Assembly: GCA_018873245.2 (NCBI GenBank)
Contig: JAEMBT020000006.1
Coordinates: 2,545,855 to 2,609,854 of the forward strand
DNA: 64,000 nucleotides
Source of the DNA: Archegozetes longisetosus
Taxonomy: Eukaryota; Arthropoda; Arachnida; Sarcoptiformes; Trhypochthoniidae
Reading direction: 5' to 3'
In this document: positions 23,014 to 34,184 of the stretch, piece by piece
Position numbering within the stretch: position 1 is the stretch's first letter
Layout of the letters: each line of letters starts with the position of its first letter
Position numbers and translations under genes: made by a program
Notes under the pieces: model-generated
The model's input: only the letters and a program-made list of their open reading frames with translations
Told to the model about the DNA's origin: nothing
Database searches by the model: none

Positions 23014-25725
23014 GGTTCCACGTCAATTCAGCGCAGGTTTATTATAAATTCATTTTAAAGAAGAACAGAGACCTTTAGACTATTAGCTGTTCACAAGAAA
23101 TAAATTTCTACCAAAAAATGTACAAAATATAGCACATATATGTTTTGATTACTGAACAATCATATTTGGATTTTACTATTAATATATTATTTATAATCAT
23201 ATTCTCATTAAATATAATTATTTAAAAAGTCGTTTTCCTTAATTCAAATCAACTGAATTAAAAATAAAGATTCTGTCACCTATAAGTATGTTTGCTTGTA
23301 ATTATTGGTTGAAAGTAAACATTTTATATGTTGAAATTTGTGTCCCGTGAACACCTATTAATTTAGAGTTCTCCGTCTTTCTTTAAAATAAGTGATAATA
23401 AACAATCAGCGCGCGAATAAACATTTCAAACAAAATTAAGTGAATCAAATTAAGTGAAAAAAATTTGTGAAAACGGTAATATTTAATAAATTTAATAAAA
23501 TAAAATGTGACTAAAATGTGTTGAAATATAAAATCTTAAATGTGAATTAATAAACCTAATAAAATAAAAATATTTCAAATATTAAATTTCAAATTATGAG
23601 CGATGGAACGTAAATATTCTAAGGCATCTCTTTGGTCATATTCTTCAGCAATTTTTACGATCGTTTTGGCTGCGTCACGATATTTTTTTCGACTTTTTGG
23701 TGGTGAAACTCCGGCTGAGTATTGATTCATCTTTAGTTCATTCAAACTTTGCTCTCGTTGAATAGCATTAATGAACTTCCATATGGTTGGATGATGAGCT
23801 GACAGAAGAGAGCTAAATGCGCGATGCCACCCCTCCACTGCGTTATTAGTTTTAGGAACACCATCGATTACCGAAGAGTAACAGTTCCAAAGAGGTATAG
23901 CAAATGTTGGATCCCTTCTTCGTCTTCTTGTCTGAAGGATTCCTATTCAATTGTCCATAAAATAATCAATTAGTGGCTTGAGAAGTTGCTGATTTGAAAC
24001 AAAGAACTCACTTTCAACTAATTCATCGAATATTCTAATAACATCATTTGGTGGGACGAATGCTAAAGCAGCCAACATTTTGATTTGCAGTGCAAAATCA
24101 GGATCATTGGTGTATTGTTTGTGAATTTCATGGCACTCTGGAGACTGTATTTTGGGCCAAATGCATTGACTGAAGTGGAAGAAACAATCACGTTGATTCG
24201 ATGATGGAAAAGATGAATTGAACGCATTAATAGCTGCCCTTTCAAAGTCAGTTATTATGGAATCTGGATTTAGTGATGGTTCAAGGTTCTTGATGGCTTC
24301 AAAGACGTGTTCATAAGAGCTTTCTACTCGATTAGGTATTAAAGTGAAAACAAATGGAATAACTTTGTTATGTTTGATACCATATATGGTATAAAGTTGA
24401 TCGAAGAGCGAAGGGACGACCTTAAATGTACCATCAGAAAACCGGTGTCGACATTGAGCCAACAATTGAAGATTTTTCCTCGTGGAAAATATCAATATTC
24501 TGTCGACTGAAGAACCGCTGTCAAAAAGCAGAAAGTCTTCCCCTGTCTTTGTTTTTAAATAAATATTAGGGATGATTAATTCAGCTAAATTTGATGGAAT
24601 CGATGGCGCTTGGCTTGTCGCTTGTCTTTTTCTCTGAATTGTTCTTGCAATAGATGCTGTTGATGGTAACTGCACTGCTGTTGCTTGGGAAACACCAATA
24701 GAAGATTGTGCGATAATATTGTTGGTAGCTAATTGAGTATTCACGGCAGTATCTTTGATATCTTGGATGAGTCTTCTAGCACTCAAGTCGGCTGCGTCAG
24801 GAACATGATTATGTTTATCGTAGTGCATGATTAATTCACCATCTTCAGTATGACAGCGACCAAGACACCTCGCTTTACTGTATTCGATGCACTTCCAGAT
24901 GGTTTTGGTGACGCTAGTTCTCTCCTTTCTGAAGATGAATCCATTGTAGACCAGCAAATCTTTGTCCTTTTCACTTTTAATAAAATCAAGAGGCATTTTC
25001 AACACATTCGATAAAAACTTACAATTAGTAACGATTTTAATAATAACTTAGTATAGCATTAACCAAAGCTAACATAAGAATGAATCTAGAATGCTAACAC
25101 ACACACTATTTATACAAACTTGATATAACTAAATTTGTATGAACTTGCTTGTAACTGATTGATTATTCAAGTAAAGGTTGAATTAAACTTTACTAAAAGC
25201 GTAATTTGTACGTTGAATAATTGAATTCAGCATTACTAACGGTGTAATTTGTAAGTTGGATTCAGCAAAATTAAGTAGTGTAATAAGATCTCGACTGAGT
25301 AAAGTTCACATATTTATTATGTTGACATGCAAAAAGTCTTCACCTGACACCTTGCCTCTTATTTAAATGTTTACCAGTTGCAGGTTTTAAGAGCCGCACT
25401 CTACTTACGTTTTTACTACTTGTAAGCTCAGTAGGACGTTTTTCTGACTCGTCTTGTCTTGAAAGTTTTAAGATCCCCAGTCTATGAACGTTTTAACGAC
25501 TTGTTCACTCAGTCGGAGGCGCAGCGCAGGTGTTAAACATTAATACATATATAGTGCTTATAAACACATAATTTTTCAATAAATACAAAATTACAGTTTC
25601 TGTTTTTCTTTAAAGTTATCAATTTTCTTGAAAGTTTCAAATGCGCTGAATTATCGCAGCGCTGAATTTTTGCGCGCTGAATTGTCATAGCGCCCAATTG
25701 TTGACGCTGAATTGACGTGATAACC
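23014..25725 (-). mobile_element. FLYWCH-type MULE with 8-bp target duplication
   Basis: A 2.7 kb element with inverted termini GGTTCCACGTCAATTCAGCG (23014) and GGTTATCACGTCAATTCAGC (mirror ending 25725), flanked by a perfect 8-bp duplication TAACATAG at 23006-23013 and 25726-25733. It encodes the transposase at 23575-25005. The right end has about five subterminal copies of GCGCTGAATT or close variants (25,642-25,715), which may be transposase binding sites. Inserted into the gag region of the gypsy-like relic. Confidence 0.9.
23575..25005 (-). pseudogene. FLYWCH zinc finger-MULE transposase, broken near the 3' end
   Basis: The ORF from 25005 to 23947 (352 aa) begins with a FLYWCH zinc finger (about residues 15-68: FIFRKERTSVTKTIWKC, then Cys and a HNH pair). 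It continues with a MULE transposase domain: a SDGTFKVVPSLFDQLYTIYG block holding the first catalytic Asp near residue 193, and a DSIITDFERAAINAF block holding the second near residue 255. After a stop at about 23,947 the protein resumes in another frame, and the last part reads open as ORF 23838-23575 with a conserved GWHRAF block. At least one frame break therefore inactivates the C-terminus. Intact terminal repeats and target duplication suggest a fairly recent insertion. Confidence 0.8.
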
Positions 25726-26160
25726 TAACATAGTCACCTCAAACTTTTCACACATCCATTTAATGTTTTGGTTAAAGACCCTACATTTCCTCATTACTTA
25801 ACATGCCAATCTCGTATTCGTTTTTAGCTTTTGATAATTTCCCTGTATCATTAAGTCCTTTTTCTATATTAATCGCATTTTGCTGGAGTGCTGCAAAATT
25901 GGGGTTTTCTTTATGAGTTATTGTAGCCCTTATCTTCGGTATCATTCCCTCAATAACGAAACTACGCATTCATTTCCAGACAAAGGAGTCGCTTATCTGT
26001 TATATACTGTATTACATCTTCATCTTTTTGTTTTCTATTCACCATCTGTTCTCTTAAAGAATTAGCCCTATCTGTTTGAACGTGATAATCAAGGAATGCC
26101 GCCATAAGTTCAGCCCAGTTAGTGGGTGCTAGGAAGATTTCTTGACACAGTTTATACCAA

Positions 26161-27094
26161 TTTTTGGCATTTTAAAATGGAAACTTATTGAAGTTCTGAA
26201 ACCCTTGTTCATCATTCTAACACTTCAAGTTGGTGGTATCGACATACGAGTCGATCCACTCAATCGTATCAACAGTTATTCTGCCATCAATTTTATAACA
26301 CCCAATGATCGCAATACCACCGGAAAAAGCGTCGTTCACGACCCGTCTCACCTAGTCTAGGGTAATTGCCATATGGATAAAACCAGAGGTACCACCCGTC
26401 GCCGCTAAAAGCATCCTAGGTGTACCACCGATACTTTTACCTGCTGGTATCCTATTAACGCAACGTTACAGAACAAACTAACACGAACTAGTAATCAAAC
26501 ACTAACTACTTTCACGAAGCGCAAACTCGTTTGATCAGCACTCTAGGCAAACTTCGCTAAGAAATTGGTCATACCTCAAATCACGCCGTTGCTCCCGATT
26601 ATGTTGGACTACGATTATATTGCTTGAGTCCAAAACTTACCTTTGGTAAAATGCCACGATAATGAATCCCAACACAGTCTTTCCCAAGTGACTCTAAGCA
26701 GTGTTTAGTAGGTTGTCGGCCGAACGGTATCGTCTATCACCATCTCGGTGAGATCTCCATATTTGAAACATAGAATCGGAGCACAACACAATTTGGTAAC
26801 AATAACACAACTATTGTAACTATAGGAGCTATTTTATTTTGGTAATATGAGGAAAAAGACGCTAAATACATATTTGCCGATAGCTCTTATAGGTAGATTA
26901 CATTCAAAATTTAGGGTAGAGGTTTTATAAGTTTTAATTAATAGTAGAGAAAGAGGAGTTACTATTGTTATGCATTGGTTGGGAGTGGGAATACTTTTGA
27001 ACAACTAACCCTGATTATGTCAGGTCCCTGCTTGTGATTTATGTTCATCTGAGGGAGGGCGAGGTTAAGGGTGTAGAAAGAGAATAAGTCAAAA
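26161..27094. other. no gene seen
   Basis: Mixed-composition sequence with no supported ORF. The part next to 26,160 may be the 5' leader or LTR region of the gypsy-like relic, but no matching LTR was found. Confidence 0.35.
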
Positions 27095-28500
27095 TTCCTT
27101 GCAATATTCTTAAATAGCACGTTTAGATAGAAATTTAAGGAAATTATGGTGGGCGTGGCTTGAGACTTTAGTTTGTTGTATCATGCTGATAACAAATATA
27201 TATAAATGTAATGGCTACACCAGCTTCACAGAGAGTAAAAGCCAGTCAAAGTTTTGAAAAATCGAACTTTGAACGTTTATAACTCCGCCCACAGAAGGAA
27301 TCTTGAGAATCTGCTTGCATATTCTTAAACAGTACATTTTGATAAAAATTTAAGAAAATTTTGATGGGTGTGGCTTGAGACTTTTTTGCTCGTCAAGTCA
27401 TGCTGATAATAAATACAGAGTGTAAAAGAAAAGACTCCGTAAAAATAAATGTTAATAACTTTTTAATTATTCGACCTATTTAAAAATTCTTTTTATTTAA
27501 AAGTAGAATAATGGGAGTTTTTTTCTAGCTTTGGAATTTCTATGATTCTAGCATCCATGTCATTTATATTCGTGAAATAGTTAACGTTACAGTCTATAGG
27601 AAAAAATTCCAAATTTGAATATCTTGAAAACGCAAGTCGATATCGACACTATTTTTACAAAATATGTTTATTATATCATTATAGTCAACCTTATTAAATT
27701 TGACAGCCATTGGTCAAGAACTTTAAAATTTATGGTTATTTTTCATATTTTCATGCAGAATGTAGAGGATATAAAATAATAGACTCGGTAAAAGTGAAAG
27801 TTAATAACTTTTAATCTGCTTTATTTAGTAAAGTGAAATTCAAGATAAATAAGACTCGATATGCTAACCGTTTTGATTATGAATGTGGTACAAACGAACT
27901 TTGAAATTCTCGATCACATTATTGAGAACATCGGAGGATATCTTTACTATTTCAATATTAATTGCATTTTTGAGTTGTTCTATCGTTAAAGGGTTAAAAT
28001 TCTCAATTCTAAAAATGTGACTTAGTTTCAAAACTTAAAGGCTTGAAATAAAAAAACGTTATAAAGAAATACTTTTAAGGAGTTCAATATTCTATATTCT
28101 GTATGAAAATATGAAAAATAACCATAACTTTTAAAGTTCTTGACCAATGGCTGTCAAATTTGATAAGGTTGACTATAATGATATAATAAGTATATTTTGT
28201 AAAAATGGTGTTAATATCGGCTCGCGTTTTCAAGATATTCAAATTTGGAATTTTTCCCAACGACCGTAACGTTAACTATTTCACGAATATAAATGACATG
28301 GGTGCTGGAATCATAAAAAATTCCAAAGCTAGAAAAAAAACTCCCATTATTCCACTTTTAAACAAATAAAAATTTTAAATCGGTCGAATAATTAAAAAGT
28401 TATTAACTTTTCTTTTTATAGTCTTCTTTTACACCCTGTATATAGATATGTAATGGTTTCCCCAGCTTCATGCAAGAGTAAAAGTCAACCAAAAATGAAT
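27095..28500. repeat. two tandem copies of an about 210-bp unit, second one split
   Basis: Unit 1 (about 27,095-27,275) and unit 2 (about 27,310-27,413 continuing at 28,441-28,490) share GGCTTGAGACTTT, TCATGCTGATAA and CAGCTTCA blocks in the same order. Unit 2 is interrupted by the 27414-28440 element. Unit 1 thus serves as the empty-site reference. Confidence 0.75.
27414..28440. mobile_element. mariner-type foldback with about 350-bp inverted arms
   Basis: The ends read TACAGAGTGTAAAAGAAAAG and mirror at CACCCTGTA (28440). Inverted arms of about 350 bp (27,414-27,768 and 28,096-28,440) match at about 85-90 percent. TA lies at both ends and the unit 1 repeat shows the uninterrupted target, supporting a TA insertion. 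The central part (from about 27,765) starts with another diverged copy of the terminal sequence, suggesting self-insertion or duplication. No transposase ORF. Confidence 0.85.
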
Positions 28501-28763
28501 AAAATTTTTTTAATAAAAATTATAATTAAAATTAATAAGCATTTAGGAAAATATAATTTCTGGTTTGGGTGGACTTTTGAGAATGCGCGTAGTTTTTGTG
28601 ACGAATAGTCGTACTTTGTGTCAAGTACTTGTTAGGAGAATGCACATTTTATAACGATTTTTAAAACGAAAGCTCCAACACAAAACACGCGTTTCTCAAA
28701 CATTTATATGAAAGTGAGATTTCTTTGTGCATAATTTTGTGTATATAATAAAAGGTTAAAGCC

Positions 28764-29346
28764 GGGCTAATGGGTCTGAGGGGGTTCCTAAACACCCACC
28801 TCCACGTGTAACACATCATTAGATTCAGTTCATCGAGCTGAAAATTTTAATACTACACATGGCTGCTTCCAGCACTAATCTGACCACTTCTGGCCACTGA
28901 GACCTAAACCCCTTGTAAATGAGTAAACCTGGCTTTACCAAGTTGTAACCCAAGCCAAGCCTAATTTAAACTAAGGTATAATAGATTAGGCCGCTTCGCG
29001 ACCTAACTTATTCTTCCTTAGTTTATATCAGGCTTGTTTAGGTTACGACTTGAGAATCCAAATTTATCCATTAAGAGGTACTAAACCAAACAATGATAGA
29101 TATCTTGAGAACTAATTGAGATAATTTTTCAAGTGAGGTATCAAAATGCTCAGTTCGATGTCCTTAGTCCAATGAAATATCATTTGGTGGGGTCAGCCAC
29201 TCCCGTCGGGAGTTGTCCAGAAGTGGTCAGGTTAGGATCAGAAGTGGTCAAATATGGCATCAAAATGTTCAGCTTGGTGAACTGAATCTAACGATATATC
29301 ACACTTGAGGGTAGGGGGTCAGGAACTTCTTTAGACTCATTAGCCT
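28764..29346. mobile_element. foldback element family B, copy 1
   Basis: Arms of about 90 bp: GGGCTAATGGGTCTGAGGGG at 28764 is mirrored at 29346, with the GTTAGATTCAGTTCA and AGCTGAA blocks paired. The centre (28,955-29,035) is itself a hairpin, AAGCCTAATTTAAACTAAGG paired with CCTTAGTTTATATCAGGCTT around a CGCTTCGCGACCT loop. A second, left-truncated copy lies at 36,745-37,285. Non-coding. Confidence 0.75.
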
Positions 29347-29699
29347 GGATTCTTCCTAAAAAATTACTTGAGCTCTACATTGGATTGAATTGTGTATCTT
29401 GGTTATCTATTTTCTTGAGCTAATTATTATTGACTTTATTTTGGTGAGTAGAAAATTTTTGTGCTAAATGATACATTACTTAAGAAAATTTCTCTTAAAG
29501 GTTATATTCATTTAAACATGTCGGATAATGGTATATTAATTGATCATGGTTTTTCTTAATCTATTAAATTAAAAGTTTCCTTTTTTATCTCATAAGCGTT
29601 TCTTTTATTGAGAGGAGACATGAGTCTGTTGCCGGAAATGTAAAACTTGCCCTTTGTACATCTAAATATAATACTAGGTCGAAATCTGTAAAATCTTGG

Positions 29700-30075
29700 A
29701 TGATAACTGAATGTATGTCAGATTTTTTCTGCGTTTGTTCATCAACGCCTGTTATAAAGGTTCTCAACATTAGGATGCCTGTTTCATCCTCTGTGGAGGA
29801 GTATGATTTGAGTTTTAATCCAATTGACAGCCGACCGCCTTATACTCCATCTGATCTAGTGCTTAAAACATCGTTGCCTGAGCTTCCTACACGACCCAGT
29901 CAAGTCTTCGATCACCCTGTATGAGATAAGTCTACTAATGAATATGAAATTGAGTGTCGTCGCGTGAGCGAAAATATGGAATGACAAGATGTGGGAGAAT
30001 CGTTTTCTTGTGAGATGGGTTGGATGGGAGGATATATTCAATACCTTCGAGCTTGAAGACACGCTCCGAAGCTAG
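29700..30075 (+). pseudogene. chromodomain-containing coding remnant
   Basis: The frame from 29998 reads RFLVRWVGWEDIFNTFELED and stops at 30073, a clear chromodomain second half (strand, aromatic cage Trp, NTFE/NTWE helix start). The first half (NEYEIEC near 29,937) is in another frame with an intervening stop. A Pro-rich ORF (29700-29924) precedes it. Source candidates are a chromodomain-bearing integrase (Ty3/gypsy or Polinton) or a host chromodomain gene copy. Open fragments at 30,947-31,020 and 31,105-31,830 may be the continuation, separated by the two hAT insertions. Confidence 0.6.
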
Positions 30076-30161
30076 AAAGCTTTGTTTAGCTTCTTTCCTG
30101 GGAAGCTTTTTTCGAGTGGTGCTAGTAGTAAAGCTAAGAATGCATGATTATGAGTCAGCAC

Positions 30162-30912
30162 TAGTGATGGCAAATTTCTAGGAATTTTCTTTTTGATGAG
30201 AAACTTTCTAGAAAGTCTCTCGGGACTATTTATCCTACGCTGTGATTATTTTGAATGCCAAAACCAAAGTAATATTTTGGATATTTAAAGTCGCTAATGT
30301 AAAGTGTATGCCAACTAAGAATGAGGTAGTCCACGCCTACAAAGTCTATAGAGAAAATCCCAGCCAATCAGGAAACAAATAAGTAATGTATTTAAGTCGT
30401 AGCGCGAAAACTGAATAGAACAAAATTGTGGAACACTTAGATTACATAATTATAGCTATCGTTATAGCTACAATAATAATAAAAATATTAATTTTCATGC
30501 TAAAAACAAGTAAATTAGGAAGTGTTCACCCAATTAATGAACCTGAAGACGAAAAATCATTTGACGAAATAATGGAATTTAACTATGATTCTAGTAAAAT
30601 TGACCACAATTATTGCAAAGTATAATGTATTCAGTGTTTATTGTAATAAAACTTTTAATACTAGTCAATACCAGCATTCGTACAAATTTGTTAAGTCAGA
30701 GACCGCCTCTAAGCCACATTTTGGGGATGTGGCTTACCTCATTCTTAGCTGGCATACACTTTATATCACTCAAATCAAAATATTATTTAAATAAAACATA
30801 ATTTTGAGCTGAGGAAATAGAAAATTTCTCCTAAGTGAAATTTTGTGCGATAGAAAATTTCTAGAAAGCTTCTCGAGATAATTTCTCCGGAAATTCTCTT
30901 TTTACAGCACTA
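30162..30912. mobile_element. non-autonomous hAT element, 751 bp
   Basis: The termini TAGTGATGGCAAA (30162) and TAGTGCTGTAAAA (mirror ending 30912) are flanked by 8-bp duplications with one mismatch (GTCAGCAC at 30154-30161, GTCAGTGC at 30913-30920). An internal inverted pair, AAAGTGTATGCCAACTAAGA (30,301) mirrored at 30,733-30,762, lies inside. No transposase. A 65-codon ORF with a hydrophobic N-terminus (30428-30625) has no ATG at its start and is not called. Confidence 0.8.
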
Positions 30913-31136
30913 GTCAGTGCCCATCAATTCTGGAAGTGAACAGTTTAATGTTGTACTGCAGAGTGAGTTAGCTCGATATATCGAAGAGGGAAAGTATTCA
31001 GAGTTGTTTGGATTTCATAGGTATGCATTAGATTGTTTTGAAATGATTTTAAAGTAAACCATATTTATATATTTTTTAACTTAAGTTATTAAAAAGGAGG
31101 ATGTTCAGGATATTGAGCTCCAACTTTGGTCCGGAC

Positions 31137-31691
31137 TAGTGATCGACAAAGTACTAAAAGGGAATTCCTGTCCTGTCCTGCATTCTCGAAACCGATTCCT
31201 GTCCTGTCCTGAGCCCTAAATTTTCATTCCTGTCCGGTTTTCCTGACATTCAATGTGTTTGAAAAATTATTTATTCAAATAATCAAATGAAAATACAATC
31301 AATGAATGCATATTCAATACAAGTCAAAGTTAGATCTAATAAAAAAGCAATTCATTTACGTTCTATGAACTAAGTCTTGAACGATGGTCAGTGAGTATTA
31401 GACCAGCGGCACTGAAATTCCTTTCTCTTGAAAGGTTGGTCGCAGGGATAGACAGCAAACGAATAGCCAACCGATAGAGTCGGGGATAAGAACTTCTATT
31501 TTGTTCCCAATATCCGAGTAATGAAGAATTTATGTCAAACTTATGTCCAGTTTTCATTTAACAGGAATTTAGAATTGAACAGGAATTCCTGTCCTGTAGT
31601 TATGATAGCCTTTCCCATTCCTGTAAATTCCTGACCAGGAACAGGACAGGACAGGAGTTCCTGCAGGAATAGGAATTCATGTCAAACACTA
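31137..31691 (-). mobile_element. internally deleted hAT element with transposase C-terminus
   Basis: The termini TAGTGATCGACAAAG and TAGTGTTTGACATG (mirror ending 31691) are flanked by GTCCGGAC (31129-31136) and GACCGGAC (31692-31699), a hAT-size 8-bp duplication with one mismatch. The minus-strand ORF at 31557-31363 encodes the hAT C-terminal dimerisation region, with the ATNLSRERNFSAAGLILTD block. Multiple TTCCTGTCCTGTCCTG motifs sit near both ends as subterminal repeats. Confidence 0.85.
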
Positions 31692-31924
31692 GACCGGACT
31701 TTATTCTAAGTGGTCATCTCTGGAAATGGGCGAGTTTTATGTCCAAAGATAATCGGTATGTCTCAGGATGGGATGAGCGAGCTGAACGATTTTATGAGAC
31801 GTCATCCGCATCATTGTTCTAAGTTCATTTCCAACAATACTGATGTTCCCAAGAACATTATATCGCTGTCCAGGAAGTAAGTTATGCGGGATCTTCTGCA
31901 GGTCTCGCTTCCCATAGTAACGTC

Positions 31925-32683
31925 GGCATTCTCCTGAGGTGTGATCTACAGTTAGAAAGTCAACTTTAGTTGACTATAGAAAGTTATTATTAGTAATTAG
32001 GGTGACCACCTCTGGCTTGTCTCATGACGGGATAAAAACATCAAAGGGGAGACCCTTACATCTTTTTGAAGAAAAATATCGTTTTTATTAGTCATTAAAA
32101 ATATTTAGGTGTCAAATGATACATTTTGAAAATTGTTGAAAATTGTTATTCATGGTTGATTTCAAAGGTGCTTTTTGTTAGAAATGGCATTTTCCATAAG
32201 TCATACAAAAGTAAGAAATGCTGGTTTATATCATATATCAAGTAAGAAAAGATTAATTCAATAACTTTTTGTGTTTAAACTGGTTTCCTTAATCTCTTAT
32301 CGTTTGTACAATAAGTTCAATATTTGAATTTCTCAGAAATATTTTTCTAAACACATTCTTCAAAATGAAAGCTGAAAAACGGGACAACTGATTGTCCCGT
32401 CGAGAGTTTTGATCTGACGAGATTTCTTTCTTTTATCTTTGAAATAAATGGGGCGGGCGGTCGCCTTATTAGTAATACACGCATGAAGTTTATTAGGATT
32501 ATTATGATTTTGCACTCTTGTAATTTTTCTAGAAAATTTTCTAGACACGTGCAAAATTGTAATATGGATCCCACTAACATATTAACATTAGCTTTTAATT
32601 TTCTACTTTTATATGCTACTAAATATGTAGATCACACCTTGGGGTTTATAGTCAGTGTGTAGATCACACCTCAGGAGAATGCC
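31925..32683. mobile_element. TIR element with 8-bp target duplication, host of a nested MITE
   Basis: Perfect inverted termini GGCATTCTCCTGAGGTGTGA (extending to about 25 bp) are flanked by a perfect 8-bp duplication GTAACGTC at 31917-31924 and 32684-32691. The GATCACACC motif is repeated internally near 32,630. Superfamily uncertain (8-bp duplication fits hAT, Merlin or MULE). Non-coding apart from the nested element. Confidence 0.9.
31999..32468. mobile_element. hAT-type MITE nested in 31925-32683
   Basis: The termini TAGGGTGACCACC (31999) and the mirror of TAAGGCGACC (ending 32468) lie between perfect 8-bp duplications TTAGTAAT (31991-31998, 32469-32476). Its terminal motif matches the MITE at 20156-20590, so both belong to one family. 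It inserted after the surrounding element. Confidence 0.9.
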
Positions 32684-32691
32684 GTAACGTC

Positions 32692-33550
32692 TTTATTGTT
32701 TAGAATGATGGCGTGAAACGAACTTGTAAGTACTTTTAGTTGTATTTATAAGATGCTTTAAGTTTAGTCTCGTTTTAGATTATTATTACAATCCCTTAGT
32801 AAGAGTAAGTTCTACTGAAGCACACGTTGCTTCGGTGATCTTAGCTAGGACTAAGCTACCAGTTGACGAAGAACGGTGAATAATACAGGTGGCCGTTGGA
32901 GATTAAAGCATTACTCAGGACTGTCTAGAAAGAGCTTTTACTTTCATCGCAAACACTCTTGAGAATGGTTATTGGATGGAAGAATTTGAATAATTCCCTT
33001 ATGATTGCGTTACCATGAGATATATCAATAACTAGCTTTTATCATTTTTTAAACTTTTTATTTTGCTAGTTATTTCTTATGTATAAATGAAAATTGTGAT
33101 ATTTTTGATTAAATTATAATTGTTGAAGAAGAATAAAATGGCAATATCGAACTTATCAAAATACGTTTTTCATTAATATTAGATATAAGCATCTTTTCGT
33201 ATTTTGAGACTTCTTTATATATTAGTATTAGTGTAATTGAAGTTAAAATGGTTTTTCTTCTAAGCAAACGATTGAAAATTAAGTTAATCTTATTTAATTT
33301 TTATGTAATTATATTATCCTTAAACTTCAGCAGTTCAAAATTTCGGGTGATCACTCTTTATCCGCTAAATTTAGACAGACTTAGATTGTTGCATTCCCTT
33401 CCGAGGGTGCATTAAAAGTTCGTAATCGTTTATATACTAAAGCAAACGATGAATCCTTTGTTTTTATCCGATAAAAGTTTCATAGAATTGATTTTAAATA
33501 GATTATCTAAGTTAAATTTTGGCACAGTCTCTTAAGTATGGCCAGATTGA
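32692..33550. other. no gene seen
   Basis: AT-rich sequence without recognisable coding or RNA features. A short hairpin-like CTGAAGCACACGTTGCTTCGG occurs near 32,816. No tRNA-like A and B boxes were found. Confidence 0.4.
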
Positions 33551-33552
33551 TA

Positions 33553-34177
33553 TACACACAATTTCAAAACTAACTGGGACACTTTAAATTGATATAACTT
33601 TCCAACCGATTGACCGAATTAAGTAAAATTTTTTGTAAAAATAACCAGTAAACATATAGAATTTATTTGCATCATGAACCGTTATAATATCTTGTAAAAT
33701 AAAAATGTTATTAAAGGAAATATCAAAATCTATAATAAATGTTTCATATCTTATATAAATGAACATTTGCACCTTTAATTTAATAAAATTATCATTATAT
33801 TAATTAATTAGACGTAATTTTTTGACGGTATTTTTTACGTTTTGAATACAAATTGTCTTCAATTCATTTGTTTAATAGTTATTATTGTTATTATAATTGA
33901 TATTCATTTATAATTTCATGAATTTGATTTATTTTCACACATACTTTGTTAAAAGTATTTTATTTTATAAATCTATCCATTAATTATCTAAACAAATATG
34001 AATTTCTCGTTTTTCTTTTATAACTTTTTTGTTTATTGAGATATTTAAATGATTTCTTTTGTAATAAAATTCTATATGTTTCTAGCTTATTTTGAAAAAA
34101 ATTTCATTAAAATTGCTCTACTTATTATAGAGTTATAACCATTTAAAGTGTCCCAGTTAGTTTTGAAATTGTGTGTA
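33553..34177. mobile_element. mariner-type MITE with perfect 39-bp TIRs
   Basis: A 39-bp perfect inverted repeat begins at 33551 (TATACACACAATTTCAAAAC) and mirrors at 34141-34179, with looser pairing for about 12 bp more. TA dinucleotides at both ends fit Tc1/mariner insertion. The interior is AT-rich with no ORF. Its right end abuts the RTE LINE target duplication. Confidence 0.9.
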
Positions 34178-34184
34178 TATAGGT

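Larger units (their letters stand above)
21690..26160 (-). mobile_element. Ty3/gypsy-like retrotransposon remnant
   Basis: Reading leftward: a Gag segment (about 26,160-25,740, with a QKDEDVIQYITDKRLLCLEM block and ORF 25969-25781), then the FLYWCH-MULE insertion, then the rest of Gag with a CCHC zinc knuckle (CFNCQKVEHYSRNC, ORF 22685-22461), then a retropepsin with the active-site block LIDSGSEIS near 22,470-22,440 continuing into ORF 22355-22143, then a short acidic segment to a stop near 21,700. Several stops and frame changes break it. No reverse transcriptase, integrase or LTR pair was recognised, so it is a 5' gag-protease relic. The host frame appears to resume across the MULE once one target copy is removed. 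Confidence 0.75.

Noticed and set aside
30428-30625. 65-codon ORF with hydrophobic N-terminus inside a hAT element
   Set aside because: It starts at GTG rather than ATG; the first internal ATG leaves mainly the polar tail, and it lies in a non-autonomous element.
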